Positions 42,987 to 51,229 are shown, counted from the first letter of the stretch. The stretch: 64,000 nucleotides of DNA from Eubacterium limosum (GCF_000807675.2 NZ_CP019962.1:310001-374000), one strand, 5' to 3'. Notes: generated from the letters alone by a model not told the origin. Numbers and translations: made by a program.

Positions 42987-43798
42987 TTTTTCACCTCATT
43001 CATACTGCCGCACTGGTACCCCGAAAGGTCAAGGGTAACGGTCTTGAAGCCAATGGCTTTCAGATTGCTCACCAGCTCCTGCCGCCTTTCCATGAGCAGC
43101 TCAAAATCTTCCTCTGCGCACTCGATCTTCGCCATGCTTCCGATATAGCGCAGCCGGTACTGGCGAAGGCCAAGCACCTTCAGGCATTCCTCGCCCTGCT
43201 CCACCATCAGCAGCTTTTTCCGCGTGATCGGCTCGCCTCCCGGGATACGGGTCGCCAGGCAGGCCATGGCAGGCTTGTCGGCTGTAGACAGCCCGTAAAA
43301 GGCGGACAGGTCGCGGATATCCTGCTTGGTGAGTCCTGCCTTTATAAAAGGGCTCACCACCATCATTTCCTCCAGCGCCAGCAGGCCTGGACGGTAATCG
43401 TCCAGGTCGTCCAGATTGGAGCCGTCAAAAATAACGTCGCAGCCCAGCTCCTGGGCGTGGCCCTTGATCTGGGTAAAGATATTCTTTTTGCAGTAATAGC
43501 AGCGTTTTGGCCCGTTTTCCACGAATTCGGGCACTGAAAACACGTCCACGTCCAGCACACACAGCGAGACGCCCATGCTCTGGGCCAGCGCTTTAGCGTC
43601 TCCGAACTCAGACCGCGGCATCATGCTGCCGTTAACCGTCATGGGCACCGCTGCCGCGCCCCGTGTTTCCACAGCCACCCGGAGCAGCAAAGTGCTGTCC
43701 ACGCCGCCGGAAAAGGCGATACACGGCTTCTCATAGCCCCGGATCACATCCCTCAGGCTGTCCAGCTTGTCGGCCAGCGCTTTGTTTAAAGTGTTCAT
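42983..43798 (-). CDS. larE: ATP-dependent sulfurtransferase LarE
   Basis: A 271-residue PP-loop enzyme (SGGVDS at 30-35) that thiolates the LarB product. It has three cysteines in places that matter: Cys100 and Cys103 in RCYYCKKNI and Cys180 in PAMACLATRIP. Single-Cys LarE proteins sacrifice the sulfur of the last Cys; proteins with all three are reported to use a [4Fe-4S] cluster, so this one should belong to that class. First gene of the lar operon, behind a possible regulatory leader. No lactate racemase (larA) gene is in the window. Confidence 0.95.
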   Translation of the reverse strand: MNTLNKALADKLDSLRDVIRGYEKPCIAFSGGVDSTLLLRVAVETRGAAAVPMTVNGSMMPRSEFGDAKALAQSMGVSLCVLDVDVFSVPEFVENGPKRCYYCKKNIFTQIKGHAQELGCDVIFDGSNLDDLDDYRPGLLALEEMMVVSPFIKAGLTKQDIRDLSAFYGLSTADKPAMACLATRIPGGEPITRKKLLMVEQGEECLKVLGLRQYRLRYIGSMAKIECAEEDFELLMERRQELVSNLKAIGFKTVTLDLSGYQCGSMNEVKK

Positions 43799-43850
43799 TG
43801 TTCTCTCTCCTGATTTTCATAATACCCTTATTATACGCTTTCCTGACCAT

Positions 43851-43976
43851 AAAAAAAAGACCAGCTTTAAGCTGATCTTACATCTGCCCATTTCTTTCGC
43901 TCACCCCCAGTCAGAGCCGGATAACAGCTGGTCTGGAGCCACAGCCTTTCCGTCTCCATAGAATGGCAATATTATA
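43851..43976 (-). promoter_or_regulatory. Possible attenuating RNA leader of the lar operon
   Basis: A TATAAT (43976-43971, minus) precedes about 90 bases of leader and then a terminator hairpin (43857-43866 with 43870-43879) with eight T, ending about 50 bases before larE. An upstream segment AGACCAGCT (43934-43926) is perfectly complementary to the terminator's 3' arm, so two exclusive folds are possible. It matches no riboswitch class I know. Confidence 0.4.
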
Positions 43977-44051
43977 CGCCTGATCACGCGAAAAGAAAAG
44001 CCTGTTCCAATATTTCTCACGGCCAAATGTTGACACGGGTGTGCAAAAAAA

Positions 44052-44075
44052 GAAAAAAGACCAGCATTGCTGATC
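44052..44075 (-). terminator. Terminator of tRNA-Gln
   Basis: GATCAGC/GCTGGTC stem with a 3-base loop and TTTTTTC on the minus strand, 14 bases behind the CCA end. Confidence 0.8.
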
Positions 44076-44088
44076 CGATAAAACAAAA

Positions 44089-44163
44089 TGGCAAGGGTGG
44101 CAGGATTCGAACCTGCGAATGATGGAGTCAGAGTCCATTGCCTTACCGCTTGGCGACACCCCT
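44089..44163 (-). tRNA. tRNA-Gln (anticodon CTG)
   Basis: Cloverleaf on the minus strand: acceptor AGGGGTG pairs with CACCCTT, the anticodon arm ATGGA-CTCTGAC-TCCAT gives anticodon CTG (44131-44129), the T arm has GTTCGAATC, and CCA is encoded. Length 75. Confidence 0.95.
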
Positions 44164-44308
44164 ACAGTGTACTCCGTTCTGAGCACGATACTTATTTTAG
44201 CTTTTTTTACAGGATTTGTCAAGAAAATATTTCCGATTTTTTTCAAAAAGATTTTACCCAGGCAAAAGGCCGCCGGCACGCCGGGTATACCCCCCACGCT
44301 TCCCCATT

Positions 44309-44340
44309 AAAAAGAGGTACGGCCTGTTCCAGACCGTACC
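44309..44340 (-). terminator. Terminator of the ArsR-type gene
   Basis: GGTACGG/CCGTACC stem (44316-44322, 44334-44340) followed by T-rich sequence on the minus strand. Confidence 0.8.
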
Positions 44341-44341
44341 C

Positions 44342-44704
44342 TCATTCCATTATATGCTCCATTCCCTGGTTAAAAATCGCGCGGACGTGCTCGTCGGCCA
44401 GCGAATAGAAAATCGTTTTTCCCTCCCGCCGGTTCTTGACCAGCTTGGACTGCTTGAGCACCCGGAGCTGGTGGGAGATGGCGGACTGGCTCATGCTCAG
44501 AAGCTCGGCGATGTCACAGACACACATCTCAGCCTCAAAGAGGACACAGAGAATCTTGACCCGCGTGGAGTCCCCAAAAACCTTGAACAGCTCCGCAAGG
44601 TCGTATAAGGTCTCCTCGTCGGGCATCCGGTCCATGACGTTTCTTACAATATCTTCATGCGCGTGGGCAAAATCACAGCGCTCAATGCCGTTTTTATCAA
44701 TCAT
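44342..44704 (-). CDS. ArsR/SmtB family metal-sensing repressor
   Basis: A 120-residue winged-helix repressor: LFKVFGDSTRVKILCVLFEA, then EMCVCDIAELL (the metal-site CVC motif of CadC/ZiaR-like sensors) and the recognition helix SQSAISHQLRVLKQ. The N-terminus CDFAHAHEDI could add metal ligands. It probably senses Zn, Cd or Pb and represses itself through the palindrome directly upstream. Such sensors usually adjoin an efflux pump, but none is present here. Confidence 0.9.
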   Translation of the reverse strand: MIDKNGIERCDFAHAHEDIVRNVMDRMPDEETLYDLAELFKVFGDSTRVKILCVLFEAEMCVCDIAELLSMSQSAISHQLRVLKQSKLVKNRREGKTIFYSLADEHVRAIFNQGMEHIME

Positions 44705-44718
44705 GGATTCTTCCTTTC

Positions 44719-44738
44719 ATATGAATGATCATTCATAT
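44719..44738. promoter_or_regulatory. ArsR/SmtB-type operator
   Basis: A perfect 20-bp palindrome ATATGAATGATCATTCATAT, the classic ArsR/SmtB operator pattern, 15 bases before the repressor start codon. Confidence 0.85.
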
Positions 44739-44774
44739 ATATTGTACCGAACCCAGGCAGAAAAGTAAAGTTTT

Positions 44775-45842
44775 TTATTTGGCCGCCTTAAGCTTCTGGG
44801 CCAGCGATTCGTGGTTCTGGCTGTACATGAGGGCTGTCTGTTCGGTGATACGGCCCTGGCGGTACAGCTCCAGAAGGCTGGTATCCATTGTGCACATGCC
44901 GTCCTTGGTGCCTGAGAAAATGGCCGAGTCGATCTGGTGCACCTTGCCGTCTCTTATCATATTGCGGATGGCCGGCGTGACCAGCATGATCTCAAAGGCC
45001 GGCGTCAGGCTGCCGTCCACTGTGGGCACCAGCTGCTGGGACACCACTGCCTGCAGAATCATGGACAGCTGGGTGCGTATCTGGTGCTGCTGGTTCGCAG
45101 AAAACACGTCAATGATCCGGTCGATGGTGTTGGCGGTGCCGGTGGTGTGCAGGGTCGAGAAGACCAGCTGGCCAGTCTCAGCTGCCGTCATGGCGATCTC
45201 AATGGTTTCAAGGTCTCTGAGCTCACCCAGGAGAATGACGTCCGGCGACTGGCGTAGCACTGCCTTTAAGGCCGTCACATAGCTCTGGGAATCGTGAGGG
45301 ATTTCACGCTGGGTTACAATGCACTGGTTGTGGCGGTGGATGTACTCGATGGGGTCCTCCATTGTCACGATGTGCCCGCTCTTCTCATGGTTGATCTTAT
45401 CGATGATGCAGGCCAGCGTCGTGGATTTTCCGCTGCCCGCAGGCCCGGTCACCAGCACCAGTCCGTTTTTCTTCTTGCTGAGCTCAAGCACTGTCTGCGG
45501 AATCGACAGCGACGCCGGGTCTGGCAGCCCAAAGGATACCACCCGGATCACGGCTGCCAGCGTCCCGCGCTGGCGGTACACATTGGCTCTGAAACGGCCG
45601 ATGCCCTTCAGGGCAAAGGAGAAGTCATCGTCGCCGTTTTCCTCAAATTTCTCAATGGAGCGGCCGCCGGTCAGGTCGTAGATCTCACGGATCAGGCGCT
45701 CGGTCTCCTGGGGTGTGAACACCTCGCCCTCACCCCTGACGATCTTGCCGTCGATGCGGTAGGAGCAGGGAAAATTGGTGATGATGAAAACATCCGATGC
45801 CTTCCGGGCCACCGACTCTTCCAGATAATCCAGTAATTCCAT
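44775..45842 (-). CDS. pilT: PilT-type retraction ATPase
   Basis: A 355-residue hexameric secretion ATPase. Walker A GPAGSGKST at 133-141, an Asp box (EDPIEYIHRHNQ) and a Walker B region DVILLGELRDLETIEIAMTA, His box STLHTTGTANTIDRI. Length and motifs fit PilT, which pulls pilins back into the membrane. It is last in the operon, behind the pilin-like genes. No PilB-type assembly ATPase is in the window. Confidence 0.93.
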   Translation of the reverse strand: MELLDYLEESVARKASDVFIITNFPCSYRIDGKIVRGEGEVFTPQETERLIREIYDLTGGRSIEKFEENGDDDFSFALKGIGRFRANVYRQRGTLAAVIRVVSFGLPDPASLSIPQTVLELSKKKNGLVLVTGPAGSGKSTTLACIIDKINHEKSGHIVTMEDPIEYIHRHNQCIVTQREIPHDSQSYVTALKAVLRQSPDVILLGELRDLETIEIAMTAAETGQLVFSTLHTTGTANTIDRIIDVFSANQQHQIRTQLSMILQAVVSQQLVPTVDGSLTPAFEIMLVTPAIRNMIRDGKVHQIDSAIFSGTKDGMCTMDTSLLELYRQGRITEQTALMYSQNHESLAQKLKAAK

Positions 45843-46289
45843 TTACGAAGCCCCTCCCTTCCATAAATTCTTAGTGTCGCTGTCCGTCTGCCACTCGCCG
45901 TCCGTTACGGTCTGCCACCGGGTCACCGACACGCTGTTTCCCTCGACACGCAGCTCGCTTTTCAGGGTGGCGGTGCTGCTGATCTCCGTATCAAAAGCGA
46001 TCACACCCGTTTCCGGGTCATAAACGATGCCCCGCCCCAGAGCTTCGAGGGCGCCTGGGTCTGCGCCGCCACTCCTCAGCACGCCGTCTACCTGGGCCAG
46101 GGTTTCCTGGGCTCTGGCGTCAGCTTCATAGTAGGCGCTCTGCATGGACAGGGATTTGTCTGCCATGCGCGCGTTGGCCGACGCGGTGGTCAGGCTCAGG
46201 ACCGCCAGACTCACCAGCAGAAAGACCACAAAAATCATAATGAGCGACACGACGCCCACGCTCATGCCCTGCTTGTTTTTACGCATCAC
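45843..46289 (-). CDS. PilX-like pilus-associated membrane protein
   Basis: A 148-residue protein with a basic start MMRKNKQGMSVGVVSLIMIF, one hydrophobic helix and an outside domain, like the PilX/minor-pilin proteins of type IV pili. It lacks a clear Glu5 prepilin site. It overlaps the preceding prepilin gene by 4 bases. Confidence 0.65.
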   Translation of the reverse strand: MMRKNKQGMSVGVVSLIMIFVVFLLVSLAVLSLTTASANARMADKSLSMQSAYYEADARAQETLAQVDGVLRSGGADPGALEALGRGIVYDPETGVIAFDTEISSTATLKSELRVEGNSVSVTRWQTVTDGEWQTDSDTKNLWKGGAS

Positions 46290-46723
46290 TGCACCTCCGC
46301 TGGTTCTTCAAAATACTGGGCGCCGGACATGGTGTAGAGCGGCGTTGTGCCCTTGAGGGCTTCAAAACGCATTTTCTCAAGACTCCCCGCGGTCTGGGCC
46401 ACAGCCTCCGTGCTCACAGTGACACTGAACACCGCGGCGTCCCTCGTCGTCATTTTCCAGTCCCTGTCGTAGAAAATCCGGACACTGCTGCCGGATTTTT
46501 CATAGCAGCCGTCCTCCAGCACACTGTCCAGGCTGCCGGTTCCCTTGATGGTCTCGCACAGCGTCTGGCACTGGGCTGCCGCGCCCCGCTTGTCAAACGC
46601 CTCGCTGCTCATGAGTCCGGCCTTTGCAAAGAGCTGCACAATGATACAGCAGGCAATGGCAAAAAAGACAATGGTGATAATAAGCTCCACAAAAAAGCCC
46701 GATGATCTGAAACGCTGTTTCAC
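46286..46723 (-). CDS. Type IV prepilin-like protein
   Basis: A 145-residue protein whose N-terminus MKQRFRSSGFFVELIITIVF fits a prepilin: short basic leader, G|FFVE cleavage site with Glu at +5, and a hydrophobic helix. The outside domain is small. No prepilin peptidase gene is near. Overlaps the DUF4860 gene by 4 bases. Confidence 0.75.
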   Translation of the reverse strand: MKQRFRSSGFFVELIITIVFFAIACCIIVQLFAKAGLMSSEAFDKRGAAAQCQTLCETIKGTGSLDSVLEDGCYEKSGSSVRIFYDRDWKMTTRDAAVFSVTVSTEAVAQTAGSLEKMRFEALKGTTPLYTMSGAQYFEEPAEVQ

Positions 46724-47235
46724 TGTGCATCACCTGCTTCCTGGCTGTCCGCTCCGACCACGCTCTGCGAAAAAGTGTATACCGCGCCGTCCTTGCCCGT
46801 CACCTCAAAATTCAGGAGCCTGCTTCCCTCCGCGCGCACACGCAGGGCGTTCAGATCCGCGACGCGCATGGCGTTGGCTTCGAGGCCGCCTGGCTGTCCG
46901 TCTGTAAAGGTGCTCTCATACAGGGCGCCGTCCTGACAGTAGATGACGGTCCGGTACGCCTTTTCCCCGATGTGCTCCAGTATTTCCAGGCGGTCGCCGT
47001 CCGCTGTATGAACCACTATAATGGCGTTTTCCCGGTTATTCTGGCGCACCTTGGTGCTCAGGTAGGAGACCGCCACTGTCGCCTCGGAGGTATCGTCGTA
47101 GTTGGCCTTGATATGCTTGTAATTGCCAGAGCCGAGAAAGGTGAGCACCAGAGCCGACAAAGCAAAAAGGCAGACCAGTGAAATAGGCAGGACAAAGGTT
47201 GACAGCATGCTCTCGTTTTGTTTGTTATGAAACAT
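46720..47235 (-). CDS. DUF4860-type pilus-operon protein
   Basis: A 171-residue single-pass membrane protein (FVLPISLVCLFALSALVLTF) with an outside domain starting NYDDTSEATVAVSYLSTKVR, which matches DUF4860 proteins found in clostridial type IV pilus operons. Probably a minor pilin-like or assembly component. Confidence 0.75.
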   Translation of the reverse strand: MFHNKQNESMLSTFVLPISLVCLFALSALVLTFLGSGNYKHIKANYDDTSEATVAVSYLSTKVRQNNRENAIIVVHTADGDRLEILEHIGEKAYRTVIYCQDGALYESTFTDGQPGGLEANAMRVADLNALRVRAEGSRLLNFEVTGKDGAVYTFSQSVVGADSQEAGDAQ

Positions 47236-47249
47236 TTCCCGCTCCTTTC

Positions 47250-47555
47250 CTATTTCGGCACAACGCGGATGTCTGGCATCATATTGGACGCAAAGACATC
47301 ATAGTGGACAATGTAGTGCTCCCGATCCACCACCACGCCGTAGTTATTGGCCAGGTAGTCTAAGCTCGGCGGATAAAAGCCCTCCAGGGAATAGCACAGT
47401 ACCGCAGAGTTTTCAAGGGCTGTCTCCAGCGTCTGTCCGCCGTCTGTATCCATGCTGGCAGACGCCCGGCTGAACAGCAGCCACACCAGAAGCACGATGA
47501 CCGCAAAGATGATGACTGAGGGCAGAAAATGTATTTTATTCTTTTTCGTTTCCAT
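47250..47555 (-). CDS. Small pilus-operon membrane protein
   Basis: A 101-residue protein with one hydrophobic helix (SVIIFAVIVLLVWLLFSRAS) and a short outside part ending in VFASNMMPDIRVVPK. Its place between the PilC and DUF4860 genes suggests a pseudopilin or assembly role. No named family. Confidence 0.65.
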   Translation of the reverse strand: METKKNKIHFLPSVIIFAVIVLLVWLLFSRASASMDTDGGQTLETALENSAVLCYSLEGFYPPSLDYLANNYGVVVDREHYIVHYDVFASNMMPDIRVVPK

Positions 47556-47585
47556 TAAAATTCCCTCTTTTCACAGCGCTGCCCA

Positions 47586-48638
47586 TCAGCCGATATTAGA
47601 CATAATACCGATGAGCGGCAGCAGAATTGCGACCAGAATGGCGCCGATGGCAATGGACAAAAGCGAGACCAGCGCCGGTTCGATGACTGCGATCAGCCCG
47701 TCGATCTTATCCTGGGCCTCCTCAAAATAAATTTTTGAAATGTGCGCGGCCGCCCGGTCCAGAGAACCGCTTTTGCTGCCGCCCATGAGCACCTTGGCGT
47801 AAACGCCCTTGAGCAGCCCGGTTTTTAACACCGCTTCCTCAAAGGGCTCGCCCTGCTCCACCGAAGCCCGGCAGGCGTCGATCTTCTCGCCAAAGGCCTG
47901 GCTCGACACCGTCTGCCTGGCCAGGCCCAGAGCCTGCTCCATGGCAATACCGCTGGTCATGAAGATCGACAGCGCCCCCATGAAGCGGGCCGCGTCCAGC
48001 CGGTAAAAGATATCCCGCGTGGCCACAAAGCGCTCTGCCAGTCCGTTAAAGAACCGCTTGCCCGCCGGGCTGAACACATAGAACAGCACACAGCCTAACA
48101 GCAGCACAAGCACAACGCCCACCACAATCATAATGACATTGCCAGCCTGGAACGCCAGCGCGTTGCCCGAGGCGCCGCTCAGGTCCACACCCAGCTGGCG
48201 GAACACATCCTTGAACACCGGCATAATGGCGTACACCAGAAACAGCACGACTACTGCCATCATGGCGATGAGTAAAAGCGGGCTCAGAACCGCGCTCTTG
48301 GCCTGTTTCTTGATGCCGTCCTCCTGCAGATAGTAATCGCCCAGAGAGGCGAGCACCTCTGCCAGGCGGCCGGAGGTCTCGCCGACCTCGATCATACCCA
48401 GTGCGTATTCCGGAAAGCCGCCGGTTTTTTCCATTGCTTTATAAAGGAAGTATTCCTCCAGCAAATTTTTCTCGACCGATTCCAGAACACGCTTAAAGCG
48501 GCTGTCCTCCGCGTCCTGTACCATCATTGACAGGCAGTCGTTCACAGTGACCCCCGAATCCAGCACCATCGACATGCTGGTAAACAGCGCGGACAGCTCC
48601 GCAGAGCTCATGGCCTGCTTCTTACTTACTCTTCCCAT
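47586..48638 (-). CDS. pilC: Type IV pilus/T2SS inner-membrane protein (PilC/GspF)
   Basis: A 350-residue platform protein with two GspF repeats, each with hydrophobic helices (around 120-200 and 320-345). Marks include MIEVGETSGRLAEVLASLGD and LMGGSKSGSLDRAAAHISKI, the paired GExSG-type motifs. It docks the pilus ATPase and organises pilins. The start at 48638 follows GGGAGGT. Confidence 0.92.
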   Translation of the reverse strand: MGRVSKKQAMSSAELSALFTSMSMVLDSGVTVNDCLSMMVQDAEDSRFKRVLESVEKNLLEEYFLYKAMEKTGGFPEYALGMIEVGETSGRLAEVLASLGDYYLQEDGIKKQAKSAVLSPLLLIAMMAVVVLFLVYAIMPVFKDVFRQLGVDLSGASGNALAFQAGNVIMIVVGVVLVLLLGCVLFYVFSPAGKRFFNGLAERFVATRDIFYRLDAARFMGALSIFMTSGIAMEQALGLARQTVSSQAFGEKIDACRASVEQGEPFEEAVLKTGLLKGVYAKVLMGGSKSGSLDRAAAHISKIYFEEAQDKIDGLIAVIEPALVSLLSIAIGAILVAILLPLIGIMSNIG

Positions 48639-48649
48639 TCTGTACCTCC

Positions 48650-49579
48650 CTAATAGGTATATTGCGTTTCATAGGTATTCTCATTGCCGTCGCCGATAAA
48701 ACCTGACAGATCGCTTTTCGAGGAGCCTGCCGCAAAGGTCAGGTCCAGCAGCGTCCAGGTATTCGCGTCAATCTTAAAGCCCACTTCAATCCAGCCCGAG
48801 TCCTTCACGTAGACCTCGTTCCAGGCATGGTAGATGCCCGAAGGCGATATGTAGCCCGTCTCCACCTTGGTCGGGATGCCGCAGGACCGCAGCATGGCTG
48901 CCGCCAGCGACGCGTAATCAAAGCAGATGCCCGTATTGGTTGAAAAAGTGTCGTCCACTGAGGGAATGTAACCCACCGGCGGCGACTGAGCCTTGGCGAC
49001 GTCATAGGTCACATGGTCCTTAATGTAGGCGTAGACCGCCTTGACCACGTCCGCGTCCGAGCTCATGCCGGCAGCCTGCTCTCTGGCAAAGGCCACACAG
49101 GCACTGCCCGCGTTGTAGTCCACAATCTGGTTCGGCACCACAAAGGGCGCGAACTCACTTGCGACCGAAGCGTCCACATCCTCCTCCAGCACAGCCGTGT
49201 AGCGGTTATCACCCACGCTCACCAGCAGCCGTATGGAATAGGTACCGTTTCCCATCTGAAGCGGGAAAATCGTGTACTCGCCTGTGGCGGGTATATCGTA
49301 ATTGTATTTCACGCCGTCCTTGACCACCTGAAGCTTGGCCGGCACGTCCCCCGTGTAGCTCGCCATCACATAGCCGCTGTCCGCGCCGGTGGTGTCAAAG
49401 CCGCCCACATCACAGCTCGAGGTGTCCGCGCCGGAATAGGCTGGAATCACCAGCTCCGGCAGCGTGTAGGTGCCGCTTCCCGAGGCCTCCGAACCGCCGC
49501 AGCCCGCACCGGCCAGACCCATCAGAAGGCATAAAAAAACAGTCAGAACATATTTAATTTTCTTTATGGGGCTCACCAT
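48650..49579 (-). CDS. Transglutaminase-like lipoprotein
   Basis: A 309-residue exported protein: lipobox GLAGAGC, then a ~120-residue beta domain, then a transglutaminase/cysteine-protease-like fold with Cys in NTGICFDYASLAAAML, His in IYHAWNEVYV and Asp in LLDLTFAAG. The triad is complete. First gene of the pilus operon, so it may trim or crosslink exported pilus parts; substrate not known. Confidence 0.88.
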   Translation of the reverse strand: MVSPIKKIKYVLTVFLCLLMGLAGAGCGGSEASGSGTYTLPELVIPAYSGADTSSCDVGGFDTTGADSGYVMASYTGDVPAKLQVVKDGVKYNYDIPATGEYTIFPLQMGNGTYSIRLLVSVGDNRYTAVLEEDVDASVASEFAPFVVPNQIVDYNAGSACVAFAREQAAGMSSDADVVKAVYAYIKDHVTYDVAKAQSPPVGYIPSVDDTFSTNTGICFDYASLAAAMLRSCGIPTKVETGYISPSGIYHAWNEVYVKDSGWIEVGFKIDANTWTLLDLTFAAGSSKSDLSGFIGDGNENTYETQYTY

Positions 49580-49647
49580 CCCTCTCCGCCGCGCCGGGCA
49601 CGCGCCACCGCGCAGATATAAAGTATTTTTAGTTATTTTTTGCTTTC

Positions 49648-49653
49648 ATTATA
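49648..49653 (-). promoter_or_regulatory. -10 element ahead of the pilus operon
   Basis: TATAAT on the minus strand, followed by an unusually G/C-rich leader before the transglutaminase start. No good -35 is seen, so an activator may be needed. Confidence 0.45.
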
Positions 49654-50098
49654 GCACATTTTATACGAATTAATAAACACTCTTAAAGTAAATTGCCTAT
49701 AAACTGGAAAAAATTTGTTTTTAATGCCGTTTTTTTGCTTATTTTACAAAACTCCATTTCAGGCCGCCCTTGCTGCTTTGTAAAAAAGGCAACAAAAAGC
49801 ACCGCTTTTTTCTAAAATCGTTCAATAAGTATAGCCTTATTATTCTGATTGCGCGATTAAAGATAACTTTTTAAGTCTGAAAATAGCTTTATTATTCATA
49901 AAAACCCTCTATTTTTCGCCGGGATTCCCTTAAATTGAGGGCCGGTTCAGCATTCCTTTTTATATTTTTACAAGCGAAAAACACACCCCTGACGCCATTT
50001 TAGTTTGATAAACATTTATCAAACAAAGTCTGGCCTGTTTTGGACACAAAAAGAAAGGCTTTTTGGTTTTAAATTCGTAATCAATTACAGTTTTATCG

Positions 50099-50127
50099 TT
50101 GACAAATACAGGCAATTATTATACTAT
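50099..50127 (+). promoter_or_regulatory. Promoter of a probable non-coding RNA
   Basis: TTGACA (50099-50104) and TACTAT (50122-50127) are 17 bases apart on the plus strand. Confidence 0.7.
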
Positions 50128-50133
50128 TAATCC

Positions 50134-50440
50134 AATTAAATATGATGCGATCAAGAAAATATCCTGATAAAGTTTTTTTACCTTTTTCGGATGGTTTTTT
50201 TCATAAACCGAAACAGTACTCCTCTGTTTGATCGTGGGCAGGTGATTTCCCCAATCTGCTGCCCACGCCTAACTCTATGTTCTATCCATAACGGCATCCG
50301 AATCTATTCTCCAAAGAAACAGGAATCATCGTATTTAATTGCCAATTTTGCTCATCTCAAAAACAGGCAATCCTCTGCTCAAACCGCCTGTATCTTTGAG
50401 ATTCCTACCCAAAGCCCGAAAGGGCTTTTACCTTTTTTTG
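50134..50440 (+). ncRNA. Probable structured small RNA
   Basis: About 305 bases between a good promoter and a plus-strand terminator, with no convincing coding frame. Pairings visible by eye are GTGGGCAG/CTGCCCAC (50234-50241, 50258-50265), CTCAAA..ACAGGC with GCCTGT..TTTGAG (near 50355-50400) closed by AGGAAT/ATTCCT, and the terminator. It does not match a class I recognise; a 6S-like RNA is one option to test. Confidence 0.5.
50411..50439 (+). terminator. Terminator of the structured RNA
   Basis: AAAGCCC/GGGCTTT with a GAAA tetraloop and seven T on the plus strand. The minus strand has no T run, so it serves plus-strand transcription. Confidence 0.85.
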
Positions 50441-50443
50441 ACA

Positions 50444-51229
50444 CTAGATCAGGCCGAAATGACAACAGGCGTTGTAGATACCGTCCTCGTCCACACTGTC
50501 GGTCACGTAGGTGGCGGTCTGCTTCAGCGCGTCGATGGCGTTCCCCATCGCCACTGTGTAGTCCACCGCGCCGAACATCTCCAGATCATTCTCCTCATCG
50601 CCAAAGGCAATGGCCTGTGAGCGGTCAAATCCCAACAGGCCGAGCATCCGCTCGATGGCAGACGCTTTGGACACCGCCTCCGGGAGAATGTCCAGCACCA
50701 GCGGCGCTACCACCCGCGCTTTCAGTCCCTCCTGCGCTGTCCGTACACGGCCCTTCAGCCCGTCGCCGATGATGGCAAGCTGATACACACCGTACTCGCA
50801 GGCCCGTTCGAGGGCTCCCTCAATGCTCACGTCATAATCGACTGCGTAGGGGCTTTCATTCCAGCACAGCACGTTGCCGGCAGTGCTCTCCAGCACAACC
50901 CCCACATCACGGACTTCCCTGAGCTCACGCAGCAGCGCTGCGACCACCTCCGGCGCAAGGAGCTGCCGCCAGACCTCCACGCCGCCGTGGGTCAGGCTCA
51001 GTCCGTTGGCCGCAATGTAGGTGTCCATCTCCAGATCCGCCACAAATTGGCGGATCACACTGGGCTCACGGCCAGTCACAATGACGGGCTGTATGCCGTT
51101 CTCCCTGAGCGCGTGCAGGGCCCGGCGCGCCGAGGCCGGCACCCGGTCCAGAAAATTGCTGCTCTCCACCTTGTGGCTGGCCAGCGTGCCGTCAATGTCA
51201 AAAAAAGCGACGCGAATGGTTTCCTTCAT
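50444..51229 (-). CDS. HAD superfamily phosphatase, Cof type (HAD-IIB)
   Basis: A 261-residue cytoplasmic phosphatase. Motif I FFDIDGTLAS, motif II VTGREPS, the cap region in the middle, and motif IV AIAFGDEENDLEMF. Cof-type HADs act on sugar phosphates or related metabolites. Single gene; no substrate hint from neighbours. Confidence 0.93.
   Translation of the reverse strand: MKETIRVAFFDIDGTLASHKVESSNFLDRVPASARRALHALRENGIQPVIVTGREPSVIRQFVADLEMDTYIAANGLSLTHGGVEVWRQLLAPEVVAALLRELREVRDVGVVLESTAGNVLCWNESPYAVDYDVSIEGALERACEYGVYQLAIIGDGLKGRVRTAQEGLKARVVAPLVLDILPEAVSKASAIERMLGLLGFDRSQAIAFGDEENDLEMFGAVDYTVAMGNAIDALKQTATYVTDSVDEDGIYNACCHFGLI

Larger units (their letters stand above)
49580..50133. 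other. Long A/T-rich intergenic stretch
   Basis: No gene found. It contains the pilus -10, a TTTTACAAA/TTTGTAAAA inverted repeat with a ~27-base loop (near 49741-49786), an AAAAAGC/GCTTTTTT hairpin (near 49792) and TTTGATAAACATTTATCAAA near 50006 (operator-like). The right end carries the ncRNA promoter. Confidence 0.5.

Noticed and set aside
43875-43976. Known riboswitch class ahead of larE (NiCo, SAM, cobalamin, TPP)
   Set aside because: Conserved blocks of these classes as I recall them do not appear; only the terminator and a competing segment are visible.
44089-44163. tRNA-Gln as an integration site of a mobile element
   Set aside because: No integrase gene or repeat of the tRNA 3' end was seen on either side.
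50191-50772. 193-codon plus-strand frame in the ncRNA region
   Set aside because: Overlaps the HAD gene, passes through the terminator, has no ribosome site and low-complexity sequence.
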